From: Priestia filamentosa
GTDB lineage: Bacteria > Bacillota > Bacilli > Bacillales > Bacillaceae_H
Direction of reading: 5' to 3'
Length of the DNA stretch: 64,000 bases
Assembly (NCBI RefSeq): GCF_900177535.1
Contig: NZ_FXAJ01000007.1
Span: 1-64,000, forward strand
Part shown: piece by piece, positions 19,956 through 28,749 of the stretch
How the letters are laid out: each line of letters begins with the position of its first letter
Numbering within the stretch: position 1 is the first letter of the stretch
Program-made: the position numbers and the translations under genes
Notes under the pieces: model-generated
Seen by the model: only the letters and a program-made list of their open reading frames with translations
The model's database searches: none
What the model was told of the DNA's origin: nothing

Positions 19956-20280
19956 AATCTGTTACTACATTTTATAGTATTCTTTCATCTACTTTTAGCC
20001 TTTAACCTATTTATGTTATACAGTGTTAAACTATAATTTGTTAACCATTCCGTAAAGAAATTAGAATTAGAAAACTTAACAAAAAATGTTCCCTCACCAT
20101 TATCTTTAACATTTAATGATCATCCGTTCTGATCACAAATAATGAAGATCAATTGTAAATAAACAAGCCTAAAAAGTACGTGCCCAATCTCGTTTTAGAA
20201 TGGAATCCTCTTTTTCGTCTATTTTTCATTCAACCGATGCTCCTCTTCTTTCGAGTAAACTCAAAAGACTTTCCCTTCTC

Positions 20281-20316
20281 AAAAACAAAATAAAAGGACG
20301 TCTTGAAGACGTCCTT
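20281..20316 (-). terminator. Terminator of the ligase-aminotransferase operon
   Basis: Minus strand: AAGGACGTC, a short loop, GACGTCCTT and then TTATTTTGTTTTT. It lies about 80 bases after the aminotransferase stop and marks the end of the five-gene cluster. Confidence 0.85.
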
Positions 20317-20398
20317 CTAGGGATAGAGGGAGCTAATGTCCCATTTGCAGCAAAGTAAGTAACATTTAATGAATATCATTTGTAAATAAAGGGGAATT

Positions 20399-21694
20399 TC
20401 AAGAAGTACTGATAGATATACTTTTATAACACTCTTTAGTTACATTAGAGAGAATTTCTATCCCTCTCATGATATCATCATCTGTGGCTGTAAGGCTTAT
20501 TCTAATACACTCTCTAGCATGTGTAGAAACATCATAACTATCGTGAAAAAAAGAACTACCTGGTACAACAATTAAGTTCTGTTCCTTTAATTTATTATAG
20601 AATTCCCTATCCTCCAATGGAAGATTTTCTAACCATAGCCAACTGAATAGTGAGCCCTCTGCACAATGTAGAAACCAAGGTATATTATCAGGCATAAATA
20701 TAGTTAAAGCTTTTTTCAGAGTTAAATACTTTTGTTTATAGTGTTCCCGTATATACTTAACAGAAATAACAGGGAGTTGACCATTTTGAAGTGACTCAGC
20801 AACCATTTTTTGTCCTAATCTGGATGAATGAATTGATATATTTGATTGAAATGCTTCCATCACCTTTATATATTGTGGTTTTCCTATAGCAATCCCAACT
20901 CTTTCCCCTGGTAAACCTGCTTTTGAAACACTCATACAATGGACAATATTGTCTGTTAATATTGGGTTCATATCAACAAAATTAATTGCTGGGAAAGGTG
21001 GAGCATATGCAGAATCAACCAATAACGGAATATTTAATTCACTGCATACATTTGAAATAAATAAAATATCTTTCTCTGATAGAACATTTCCGCATGGATT
21101 GTTAGGGCGCGATAATACCATAGCTCCAATGTCTCTATTATTCATGGCCCTTTCTAAGAAACTTTTTTTATCTAACTCATAACGAAATGTATGATTATCT
21201 ATTTTTGAGATAAGAGGAGGAATCCCCCCAATAATATTTTTTTCTAATGCAACGCCACTATAGCCAGCATAGTCGGGTAACATAGGTATTAGAGCACGTT
21301 TTAAATCACTTTTGTCATTGGTACCGCAAAATGAGTTTAGAGCTAGGAAGAATAAATTTTGGCTACCTGATGTTATAAGAATATTTTCACGTTCCAATTT
21401 AACGTCATAGTTATTATAAAAATATTCCCTAATACAATCTATCAGTTCATAAGTTCCATAACTAGAACCATATTTACTCACCATATTTTCTAATTCGCCG
21501 TTATTGAGAATATTTCTTAAAGAATCCTCCCACATCTTATAAACTTCAGGTAAAAGTGTTGGATTTCCAGCACTTAAATTAATATACTTACTAGGATTTG
21601 AGTTAAGAACTTCTTGAATATCATGCATAATTGCCCTAACCCCTACTTTATTCATCATCTTCTGTCCAATTTTACTAAGTTCTAAATCTGACAA
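20399..21694 (-). CDS. AvtA-like class I/II aminotransferase
   Basis: PLP-dependent aminotransferase of 431 residues, alignable over its length with valine-pyruvate aminotransferase AvtA. Marks include LSAGNPTLLPE (41-50), ITSGSQNLFF (107-116), SRPNNPCGN (195-203), the PLP-phenol Asp227 in LVDSAY and the Schiff-base lysine Lys258 in CMSVSKAGLPGERVG. The start is a TTG with a weak ribosome site; it is kept because the N-terminus matches AvtA in length. It lies 15 bases behind the preceding gene and ends the operon. In the bacilysin pathway an aminotransferase (BacF) makes the amino acid from its keto precursor, and this enzyme could play that part here. The substrate is not known. Confidence 0.85.
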   Translation of the reverse strand: MSDLELSKIGQKMMNKVGVRAIMHDIQEVLNSNPSKYINLSAGNPTLLPEVYKMWEDSLRNILNNGELENMVSKYGSSYGTYELIDCIREYFYNNYDVKLERENILITSGSQNLFFLALNSFCGTNDKSDLKRALIPMLPDYAGYSGVALEKNIIGGIPPLISKIDNHTFRYELDKKSFLERAMNNRDIGAMVLSRPNNPCGNVLSEKDILFISNVCSELNIPLLVDSAYAPPFPAINFVDMNPILTDNIVHCMSVSKAGLPGERVGIAIGKPQYIKVMEAFQSNISIHSSRLGQKMVAESLQNGQLPVISVKYIREHYKQKYLTLKKALTIFMPDNIPWFLHCAEGSLFSWLWLENLPLEDREFYNKLKEQNLIVVPGSSFFHDSYDVSTHARECIRISLTATDDDIMRGIEILSNVTKECYKSISISTS

Positions 21695-21709
21695 GATTAT
21701 ACCAACTTT

Positions 21710-22945
21710 CTATATAGTCCCTGCACTAAATTTTAAATAAGGCACATTAACATTTTGATTTTCTTGATAAATAAAGTAATTTTCAGGAATAGTGAATTTA
21801 TCATTATTATTGCTAGGAAGTAGATGTTTTCTAACGTATTGTTCAGCTTGATCCTTGTACTCTATATCATTGTGAATAATTTCGAGTTCTTCAATTTCTG
21901 AAACTAATATTTTTAACTCTTCAATACATTTTGGTAAATCTAAATGGGTATGTCCACGATCTCTATAAATCGATTGGCCGTTTTCTATTAGCCAACTGAA
22001 TAGGAAAAAGCCTGTTCCCGAATCAAAATTTCTAGAAGCATTATGTTGACTTGGATACCTTAAGAGACGTTCAAATAAGACAAACTCAGTAATCTCCTCC
22101 CAATAAGGATATTTACGTTCATTAAGAGTAATGATTGTTTGGCAGTCCACTTTAATCTCCTCAAGAATTCCAGCAAAAAAGTTCATTTTAGCTTGGATGT
22201 TTTGATCAAATGGTTTATTTCCACAATGATGGTAGTAATCATGTAGATAACCCCATATAACTCTTGCCTCATAAGTTATCTCTCTATCCATATCTTTAGA
22301 TTTAAATTTGAACTTTGGAAATATACTATTTGCTCTCTTTAATGTATCGTCATTATAAATGTCGTGGAATTTATTAAAGAAAAATATAGCAAAATTCTGG
22401 CTAGTTACTTTTTCTTTAGTTTTTACGTTTTCAGGAAAGAAAACGATACATTTTTCTTCCATAAATCCCTGTGTACCTGCTAAAATTTTTAGAGATTCAC
22501 ACCCGTTTTTAGGATGAGGTAGTTCCTTTTCAATAGATTCCATTATTTCTGGTTCATCACGAAGAGCTAGAAATGCCTCAAAATAAAAACCTCTCTTATT
22601 CGGCCCATTTGGTGTAACAATAGGGCCTAAAAAAAATGTAACCTCTCCATTAACAGGTGGACGATATGTAATAAGTGTGTTATCAAAATATGGGGCTTCA
22701 TCTAGCCCTCTCTTTATCCAATTTAATATGTCTTCTTTAAATGCAACTCCAACTTCTTTTAAGTTGAGGGAATTATAAATTACCTCGGTATTTTTAATTA
22801 AATCCATTAAAATTTCTTGTGCTCTTTGTTTATTCTCTACAATTTGCCCTTGTGTACCTTGATATTTTCTTAATTCATCTATCTCAGGTAAAATTTCATC
22901 TCGTAAAACAGTTAATAGCTGATCCGTATTTGTTTTAGTTAGCAT
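21710..22945 (-). CDS. Unrecognised 411-residue protein with HDxxHH motif
   Basis: No function can be assigned. It is soluble, with no signal peptide or membrane segment. The most striking feature is WGYLHDYYHHCGNKPFD near residues 231-247, followed by EEIKVDCQ (262-269) and later GHTHLD (331-336). This clustering of His, Asp and Glu suggests a metal site, perhaps iron or zinc. From memory it may belong to the DUF6421 group, but I am not certain. The ATG has a perfect AGGAGG. It sits 15 bases before the aminotransferase and about 140 bases after the exporter gene, in a cluster with a BacA-like protein and an ATP-grasp ligase. It could supply the missing chemistry of that pathway. Confidence 0.7.
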   Translation of the reverse strand: MLTKTNTDQLLTVLRDEILPEIDELRKYQGTQGQIVENKQRAQEILMDLIKNTEVIYNSLNLKEVGVAFKEDILNWIKRGLDEAPYFDNTLITYRPPVNGEVTFFLGPIVTPNGPNKRGFYFEAFLALRDEPEIMESIEKELPHPKNGCESLKILAGTQGFMEEKCIVFFPENVKTKEKVTSQNFAIFFFNKFHDIYNDDTLKRANSIFPKFKFKSKDMDREITYEARVIWGYLHDYYHHCGNKPFDQNIQAKMNFFAGILEEIKVDCQTIITLNERKYPYWEEITEFVLFERLLRYPSQHNASRNFDSGTGFFLFSWLIENGQSIYRDRGHTHLDLPKCIEELKILVSEIEELEIIHNDIEYKDQAEQYVRKHLLPSNNNDKFTIPENYFIYQENQNVNVPYLKFSAGTI

Positions 22946-23082
22946 AAAGGAAATCCTCCTAAAATTATTTATAAGGGAACATATAGCATTCTCTTAAACT
23001 TTTCTAGATTAAACGTCATTATCATAAAAGAGTCACTCTTTCCTAAGGAGTTTGCTCTCTTTGGAAAATAAAAGGACTATGC

Positions 23083-24021
23083 TTATTTTGGTAAAGAACT
23101 GCTAGATGTCTCTTTAATTTCTTTGGTGGAGTGATCTACCCCTTTCCTTTTTAAATTAATAAATATAACTCCTATAAGAACAAAAATAGTCCCTAGGTAG
23201 ATTTGATTGTTTAAAGCTTCGTCTAGAAAAATGAATCCTACATATAAAGCAATAATTGGAGAAATAAATAGATGTGCAGTTGCCTTTGATATATGCCACT
23301 GCTTTAGTAAATAGATATTAATCCAGAAGCCTAATACTGAGCCAACAATGGCCAAGTATAGTAAGGAAAAAAGACTGGAACCAGAAAAAGTACGATTACC
23401 ATCCTCCAGAATTAGACTCAATATTAGTAAGATTGTGCCCCCACTAAACATAGATAGGGAATTAAAGGTCATAATTGGTAAGGATTTAATTCTCATTTGT
23501 ACTTGAATAGTAATTAAAGCAGAGCCGAACATTGCGACTAGGATGACTGCCATGGCTATGAGTTCAATTAAATCCCCTTTAATTAGTAATTGATTTCCAA
23601 ATACAAAAATGATTCCAAATAAAGATAGTATTACACCCATTTTTTGTCCTTTAGAGGCTGGAGTACCTTTAAATAAACGATTAATTAAAAGAGCGAAAAC
23701 AGAAATACTAGCAGCTAACACAGAAACTAGTCCACTTGGTAAATAAAGTGAAGCCCAATAAACTGAGCCGAATGGTATTGCAAAATACATAAGACCATTA
23801 AGAAGTGAAATAATTAGAACCTCTTTTGAAAAAGAAAGCTTTCTATTTAAAAACAAATAACCTGCAATTAATATACTTGCAATTAAAAACCTCATACCAG
23901 CCGACCAAAAGGGAAGGCTACCTTCTAGTCCGGTTTTTTGGAAGGCCCATGTGGTCCCTCCTATCAAACATAAAAGTCCAAATAGGAGGGGAGCATGGAT
24001 ACGAAATAATTTGGAACTCAT
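23083..24021 (-). CDS. EamA/DMT-family transporter, probable exporter
   Basis: A 312-residue membrane protein with ten hydrophobic segments built from two EamA repeats of five. Typical blocks are LIGGTTWAFQKTGLEG in helix 1, YWASLYLPSGLVSVLAASISVFA in the first repeat and LGFWINIYLLKQWHISKATAHLFISPI in the second. Members export amino acids, metabolites or drugs. It lies between the BacA-like gene (55 bases) and the HDxxHH gene (137 bases) on the same strand. This suggests it exports the product of the cluster, as BacE does for bacilysin, although BacE is of a different family. The last 18 residues are a polar cytoplasmic tail. Confidence 0.85.
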   Translation of the reverse strand: MSSKLFRIHAPLLFGLLCLIGGTTWAFQKTGLEGSLPFWSAGMRFLIASILIAGYLFLNRKLSFSKEVLIISLLNGLMYFAIPFGSVYWASLYLPSGLVSVLAASISVFALLINRLFKGTPASKGQKMGVILSLFGIIFVFGNQLLIKGDLIELIAMAVILVAMFGSALITIQVQMRIKSLPIMTFNSLSMFSGGTILLILSLILEDGNRTFSGSSLFSLLYLAIVGSVLGFWINIYLLKQWHISKATAHLFISPIIALYVGFIFLDEALNNQIYLGTIFVLIGVIFINLKRKGVDHSTKEIKETSSSSLPK

Positions 24022-24076
24022 AATACGTCACCTTGTTTCCTTTGTATCTATTAGCATAACAATTTCACTTAAATTC

Positions 24077-24631
24077 TTATTTTCTAGCATGTACGGTAAA
24101 ACACATAGGTACCTCACCGAAGTCTTTAACAATAAATAAATTGTGCTGTTCAGCCGCTTTAATTGTAGTAATACAAGAATCTACTATTCCCAATGAACAG
24201 TCTAGTGCTGCTTGAGCATTACTGTCCACTAGCTTTATATTACTGCTAAATGCTTGAGCAAGATTAGCTGGAGCTGGATGAGAAGCGATTACGGTATCTT
24301 TAGAGAAATTAAACTCTTGTCTTGCTGCAAGAACCATATTGTATGTTGGCATGATAAAGCTATCTATAAGCTCTAAATTAGATAAATTCTTAAATACTAT
24401 GTCATGAAGATAAGGATAAACAGCGCAACCTATAAGTATAGAATTTTCAGTCTCTTTAACATAGGGTAGTGCCTCTTCTAGTGTTTTATGTAGAACAACT
24501 TTCCCTTTTATTTGTTGTTTCTCAAGCCATAATAAACCAGCCTTCTCACAATTTGTTCCTGCTGGACCTAATGTGTGAACAACTTTCACCTTTTGATTTA
24601 ATTCCTGAACATTTTGCATAATAGTCGCCAT
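24077..24631 (-). CDS. BacA-like protein (prephenate decarboxylase / dehydratase fold)
   Basis: A 184-residue protein resembling BacA, the bacilysin prephenate decarboxylase (about 200 residues), as I recall its sequence. VVHTLGPAGTNCEKAG (18-32) corresponds to VNTLGPEGTSSEYAA, KDTVIASHPAPANLAQAF (111-128) to a VIVSHPSPINLIKYF block, and the end FIVKDFGEVPMCFTV to FVKTFKSIPMSWSLF. The TRF motif of true prephenate dehydratase is missing and there is no ACT regulatory domain, so aromatic amino acid synthesis is unlikely. It may decarboxylate prephenate or act on a similar compound. It starts 12 bases after the ATP-grasp ligase gene, strong evidence for a joint pathway. Confidence 0.75.
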   Translation of the reverse strand: MATIMQNVQELNQKVKVVHTLGPAGTNCEKAGLLWLEKQQIKGKVVLHKTLEEALPYVKETENSILIGCAVYPYLHDIVFKNLSNLELIDSFIMPTYNMVLAARQEFNFSKDTVIASHPAPANLAQAFSSNIKLVDSNAQAALDCSLGIVDSCITTIKAAEQHNLFIVKDFGEVPMCFTVHARK

Positions 24632-24643
24632 AATTTGAGCCCC

Positions 24644-25909
24644 CTAAATTGTTATATTATTTTTATAAGTAATTTTAATCTTTTTATCTAAATTCTTGTA
24701 ATAGTTTTCACAATCCTCATAAGACTGATGACTTGTCAAAATAAAACCAGGGTACCCTGAGAAATACGGGTAAGGTAAGATTTCAGTCCCTTTGTCAATA
24801 AATTGGAGAATTCTTTTTACTCGTGAGTCTTTTTGTAAGGATTCAATTCCTTGAATTTCTTCAACAACACCAGATCCTTGAACTGGAATAATATAGTTAC
24901 CTGCTACATTTTTAGCAATAATATTATGTAAAATACAATGGGGATCTAAAACTCCAACTGCATTTTGAATAGCTAACTGCATATAGTTAATACCTGTACT
25001 TTCTTTTACAATATAATGAGAGACACCTGAACCTCCAATCCGTGCTCCCACTTCAATCACATAAGGTACTCCATCCTGGTTTAATCGTAATTCAGTATGA
25101 GCAGGACCATTTTCAATTCCTAATGCTTTTACAGCACGAGATGCTTCATTAGCTATGGTACTTTTTAAATTTTCATCTAACTGAGCTGGAGCTATATAAA
25201 CTCCTTCCTCAAAGAATGGTCCTTTACAATCTCCCTTATATCCAATTGATAAAACATAAACTTCGCCTTTTATCGAGAAGGTTTCAATAGCAAATTCTGG
25301 TCCATCTATAAACTGTTCAATAACAATTCCAATCTTGTTTTGCGTAAATTTACCGAGTTCGTCTTTGTTAATCTTTTTTACCTTATTTATACTTTTCACT
25401 AACTCTTCTCTATTATTTACTCGAGTCACACCTTGACTAGAAAATCCATTAGTAGGTTTCACAACTAAAGGAAACTCAAATAATAATTCATCTAGAATTT
25501 CATCTGATGCTAATTCATAGAAAGTAGGTGTATTAAGGTTGTTTTCTTTCAAACTTCTCCTCATTTCATTTTTATTTCGGCACTTTTCTATTACAGAAAT
25601 AGGGAGGGATGGGAGCTTCAACTCTTCTGCTACTTTTGCTACAAAGTCTAATGCTGGTTCAAATAGGGTCATTACTCCATCAAAAGGACTTTCTTGATAT
25701 GCCTGTTTGACAATGTTAAGTGCCTCTTCCTGCTGATCAAATAAACGGATAGGAATATATCTGTTAATACCAGAAAGATTCTTAGGTCTAGTATCATTAG
25801 CATTATAAAAGAAAGTTACTTCTACACCTAAATCTTGTGCCTCCTCAAAAACAAAAGGTAAATGTTTATTTTGGCAGATAATTGCTAAGTGTTTGTCTGC
25901 TATCTTCAC
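24644..25909 (-). CDS. ATP-grasp ligase, BacD-like (amino acid ligase family)
   Basis: ATP-grasp enzyme of about 421 residues, of the family with L-amino acid ligase BacD, biotin carboxylase and PurD-like enzymes. Seen in order: CRNKNEMRRSLKENNL opening the ATP-grasp domain, FPLVVKPTNGFSSQGVTRV (the P-loop-like lysine strand), IVIEQFIDGPEFAIE, AHTELRLNQDG and YVIEVGARIGGSG (metal-binding Glu). Such enzymes join two substrates through an acyl phosphate. The frame is open to a TTG at 26041, but that would add a hydrophobic, unconserved 44 residues; a GTG at 25909 has AAGGAAG eight bases before it and is preferred, with an ATG at 25927 as alternative. First gene of the cluster, likely making a peptide bond. 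Confidence 0.82.
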   Translation of the reverse strand: MKIADKHLAIICQNKHLPFVFEEAQDLGVEVTFFYNANDTRPKNLSGINRYIPIRLFDQQEEALNIVKQAYQESPFDGVMTLFEPALDFVAKVAEELKLPSLPISVIEKCRNKNEMRRSLKENNLNTPTFYELASDEILDELLFEFPLVVKPTNGFSSQGVTRVNNREELVKSINKVKKINKDELGKFTQNKIGIVIEQFIDGPEFAIETFSIKGEVYVLSIGYKGDCKGPFFEEGVYIAPAQLDENLKSTIANEASRAVKALGIENGPAHTELRLNQDGVPYVIEVGARIGGSGVSHYIVKESTGINYMQLAIQNAVGVLDPHCILHNIIAKNVAGNYIIPVQGSGVVEEIQGIESLQKDSRVKRILQFIDKGTEILPYPYFSGYPGFILTSHQSYEDCENYYKNLDKKIKITYKNNITI

Positions 25910-26153
25910 TAGTCTCACTTCCTTCATTTTTAAATTAAGGAGCCTAGAGCAAAAAACACGAACTTTATATGCTAAATAATCGCCGAGAACTCCTATTATC
26001 AGAAATAATAGTGCTTTGTTAGCAATGAGTTTTAGAATCAAATCAGATGAATTTTAGATGTTGTTGCATCTTAGCATACATTTGTCATATTTTAGGCTTG
26101 CTACCCCTTTATAAAGTTATTTAAATAACCTTAGTAATTTACTAATCTGTTAT

Positions 26154-26261
26154 TACTGAGTGTTAATAAATTTTAATTAATTTTTTCATTACTAAATTTT
26201 AATAAAATTCAATCAATTATATTACTACTAAATTTTAGTAAAGTTCAACTAGTTATGTCAA
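26154..26261. repeat. Three tandem 36-bp AT-rich repeats upstream of the ligase operon
   Basis: Units begin at 26154, 26190 and 26226. The second and third share TACTAAATTTTA, then TAAA and TTCAA at the same offsets; the first is more diverged but keeps the 36-base phase. They lie 245-350 bases before the ligase start and could be regulator-binding sites. The rest of 25910-26707 is AT-rich with no gene seen. Confidence 0.6.
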
Positions 26262-26707
26262 TGTAATTATTAATAAACTTATGTAAAATATTTGTAAAAT
26301 TAATTCTTGGAAATGCTTTAAATCTGTACTTTGTTCAGATCCCCTTATTATCAGCAATCTAAAAAATGTATACTCTATACAAACCTAATTAACATAAAAT
26401 AGTCAGGAGAATTTCTCAAGCTACATATGTATATGAATCTATAAAACTGGAAAACCTATTAGTGTATTTCCCTATCCATATAAATAAGTTTACATAAAAT
26501 AGAATACATACTTTCTATTCTATTTAATTACCTGTTTCGCTATTGTAAGTATTCCTAATCTTACTTTTCTTGTTACACTCAGTCTTTTACATAATTAAGT
26601 TAAATACATCTACCTATTATTTAACAACGTTTCCATCTAAAGTCTGGTTTCTGTCCTTATGTTAAAGGGAATTAAACTCCAAAAGTCAACCTTAAAAGGA
26701 GACAATC

Positions 26708-27421
26708 ATGGTTACAATTGAATCGATCGTAATAGGTATTGTATTCATCATCATTCAACTATACGCATTAACAATTGTCGAACGCTCTCCAATAGGAGAG
26801 CAAAAGCTGCTCTCCTTATCAGGCGGTGTAGCTATTGCTTATGTGTTTATTTATATCTTACCGACGCTTCACGGAAAACAAGAAAAACTTGGAGGATCGC
26901 TGGCCCTTGATACTGAACTTTATTTTCTTGGTCTTCTCGGCTTACTAGTCTATTTTTCGGTTTATTCATTCGCTGAGACAAATGCAGCAACACAGCTAAA
27001 GGAACAAACCGTTTATATGGTACAGGTGAGTTTCTTTATGGTTTATTCTTTTATCATTTCTTATGTCGTGTTTTCATCTGATGTCCAGCGAGTCGAATCA
27101 CTATTCTATGGATTGGCTATCAGCCTTCACTTTATTGGGTTGTCCTACCATCTAGGAAAAGAACATCATCGCTTGCATCAAAACAGAGGTCGTTATATGC
27201 TTGCCGGAGCAACTTTGTTTGGAGCAATCGCAGGCATCTTCGGTCCCTCATCAGGTCTATTTGTTGAGTCGATGATTGCTTTTAGTTCAGGTGCAATGTT
27301 ATTTAATGTTATCAGCAAAGAACTCCCTGTCGAAAAGAACGCGCACTTGCCAACCTTTTTAATCTCAGCTCTTGTCTATGCCGCCACAATGATTGCGTTA
27401 AAAGCCTTTTTCAATTGGTAG
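26708..27421 (+). CDS. Integral membrane protein, possibly ZIP-like
   Basis: A 237-residue protein with seven or eight hydrophobic segments. The second helix region SLSGGVAIAYVFIYILPTL resembles the first conserved helix of ZIP metal transporters, and LFYGLAISLHFIGLSYHLGKEHHRLH has a histidine cluster in the place where ZIP proteins carry metal ligands. The classical HNxPEG motif is not seen, so metal transport is only a suggestion. An AAAAGGAGA site lies eight bases before the ATG. It stands alone on the plus strand between the ligase operon and an SDR gene. A terminator follows at 27546. Confidence 0.7.
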   Translation: MVTIESIVIGIVFIIIQLYALTIVERSPIGEQKLLSLSGGVAIAYVFIYILPTLHGKQEKLGGSLALDTELYFLGLLGLLVYFSVYSFAETNAATQLKEQTVYMVQVSFFMVYSFIISYVVFSSDVQRVESLFYGLAISLHFIGLSYHLGKEHHRLHQNRGRYMLAGATLFGAIAGIFGPSSGLFVESMIAFSSGAMLFNVISKELPVEKNAHLPTFLISALVYAATMIALKAFFNW

Positions 27422-27545
27422 GTAAGTGGCGAGGTTCTTTGTAAGAGATAAGTGAATTGGTTCTGGTGCAAATACTTGAAGAAAATGTAATAAAGTGAAA
27501 GATTTCTAGTGGCTCCTTGTTTTATGTTATGTGTGATATTCAAAA

Positions 27546-27583
27546 GCAGAAAAAACTCCCTTTTGCAGTGGGGAGTCTTTCTG
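27546..27583 (+). terminator. Terminator after the membrane protein gene
   Basis: Stem AAAACTCCC/GGGGAGT with outer CAGAAA/TTTCTG pairs, followed by GTTTTC, about 125 bases past the stop codon. Confidence 0.65.
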
Positions 27584-27633
27584 TTTTCAACCTATATACG
27601 GTATATAAAGTTAGTTAACATAGTAGTTGATTC

Positions 27634-27700
27634 AAGGAAGTAATAAGATCGCAAACCTGCTCAGTACAGCAAGTTTGCGATTTTTATTTATGAATACTTT
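27634..27700 (+). repeat. Intergenic hairpin repeat, copy A
   Basis: Begins AAGGAAGTAATAAGATCGCAAAC, holds the hairpin TCGCAAACCTGCT/AGCAAGTTTGCGA and ends TTTTTATTTATGAATACTTT. The same layout recurs at 33884, 40205 and, diverged, at 60698 and 42114. Sequence identity extends beyond the stem on both sides, so this is a repeated element rather than chance terminators. Confidence 0.75.
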
Positions 27701-27826
27701 CAATTTGGAGACTGTTTTTTAAAAACATGAACTTCTCTTATACAAAAAAACTATACATAGATCAAGTTTTTTCCTTTAGATCAACACTCAATTTTGTAAG
27801 ATTTCTCGTGATTTGTAAGTACATCA

Positions 27827-28576
27827 TTATTTCACTGAATAACCTCCATCTACGAAAATATGAGTTCCAGTGATGAAAGACGATTCGTCTGAGGCTAGAA
27901 AAATAGCTGGTCCTACAATATCATCCGTCTCTCCCACTCGGTTAAGGATGGTTAGCCCACTTTCACGTTCCATTACCTCTCGATCTGAGAGTCGTGCTCC
28001 AGTCAGGTTAGTATGGATGGTTCCTGGCGCAATTGCATTTACCCGGATTTTCATAGTCCCAAGATCTGACGCCATATGACGAGTCATAGAAGCAACGGCT
28101 CCTTTGGAAGCCCCATATTGTACCGCATTTGGTTCTGCAATCACAGAAGTAGTAGAAGAAATATGAATAATAGAACCACCTCCTTGTCTGGCCATAACAC
28201 GAGCAGCTTCTTGACTACACAGGAATACTCCTTTCGCATTGACTTGCATCACACGGTCGTAATCTTCTTCGGTTAATTCGAGAAATGGTTTCCGTATGGT
28301 AATTCCTGCATTGGCCACGAGGATATCTAACTGTCCAAATTTTTGAATCGTCTGTTCTATGCACTCCTTTACATTAGCTTGGTTACCAACATCGATGTAT
28401 GTAGCGAGCCACATATCCTCTGATGCTCCTGAATCTTGAGCCACCTTTTGTGCTGATTCTATATTAATATCCGCAAAGATAACTCGTGCCCCCTCTTTAA
28501 GATATCCTTGGGCAATTGCAGCACCCATGCCTGATCCAGCTCCTGTCACCAACGCTACTTTATCTTTAAGTCTCAT
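27827..28576 (-). CDS. SDR-family oxidoreductase
   Basis: Short-chain dehydrogenase of 249 residues, the standard size. The NAD(P)-binding TGAGSGMGAAIA, the structural NAGI, the catalytic Ser with SSTTSV and the YGASKGAVA Tyr-Lys pair are all present, as is the C-terminal FITGTHIFVDGGYSVK that closes the fold. It resembles FabG, glucose 1-dehydrogenase and 2-dehydro-gluconate reductases; the substrate cannot be told. The acidic Asp after the second strand (FADIN) favours NAD over NADP. The start is put at the ATG after GGGAG; the frame extends five codons further to a TTG. It stands alone between a terminator and another SDR gene. Confidence 0.88.
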   Translation of the reverse strand: MRLKDKVALVTGAGSGMGAAIAQGYLKEGARVIFADINIESAQKVAQDSGASEDMWLATYIDVGNQANVKECIEQTIQKFGQLDILVANAGITIRKPFLELTEEDYDRVMQVNAKGVFLCSQEAARVMARQGGGSIIHISSTTSVIAEPNAVQYGASKGAVASMTRHMASDLGTMKIRVNAIAPGTIHTNLTGARLSDREVMERESGLTILNRVGETDDIVGPAIFLASDESSFITGTHIFVDGGYSVK

Positions 28577-28749
28577 TTCTACAACTCCCAATTTATCAAT
28601 ATTAATTTATCTTAATAAACTAGACCTTACTCACACATATCTTTTTAATTCTTAAGAAAGACAATACCGTTACTAATAATTAGCACAACTACCCCTGAAA
28701 ATTAAATAATAAATTGAATATTCTTAATTTTACACCTGCAGTTTTTCTA

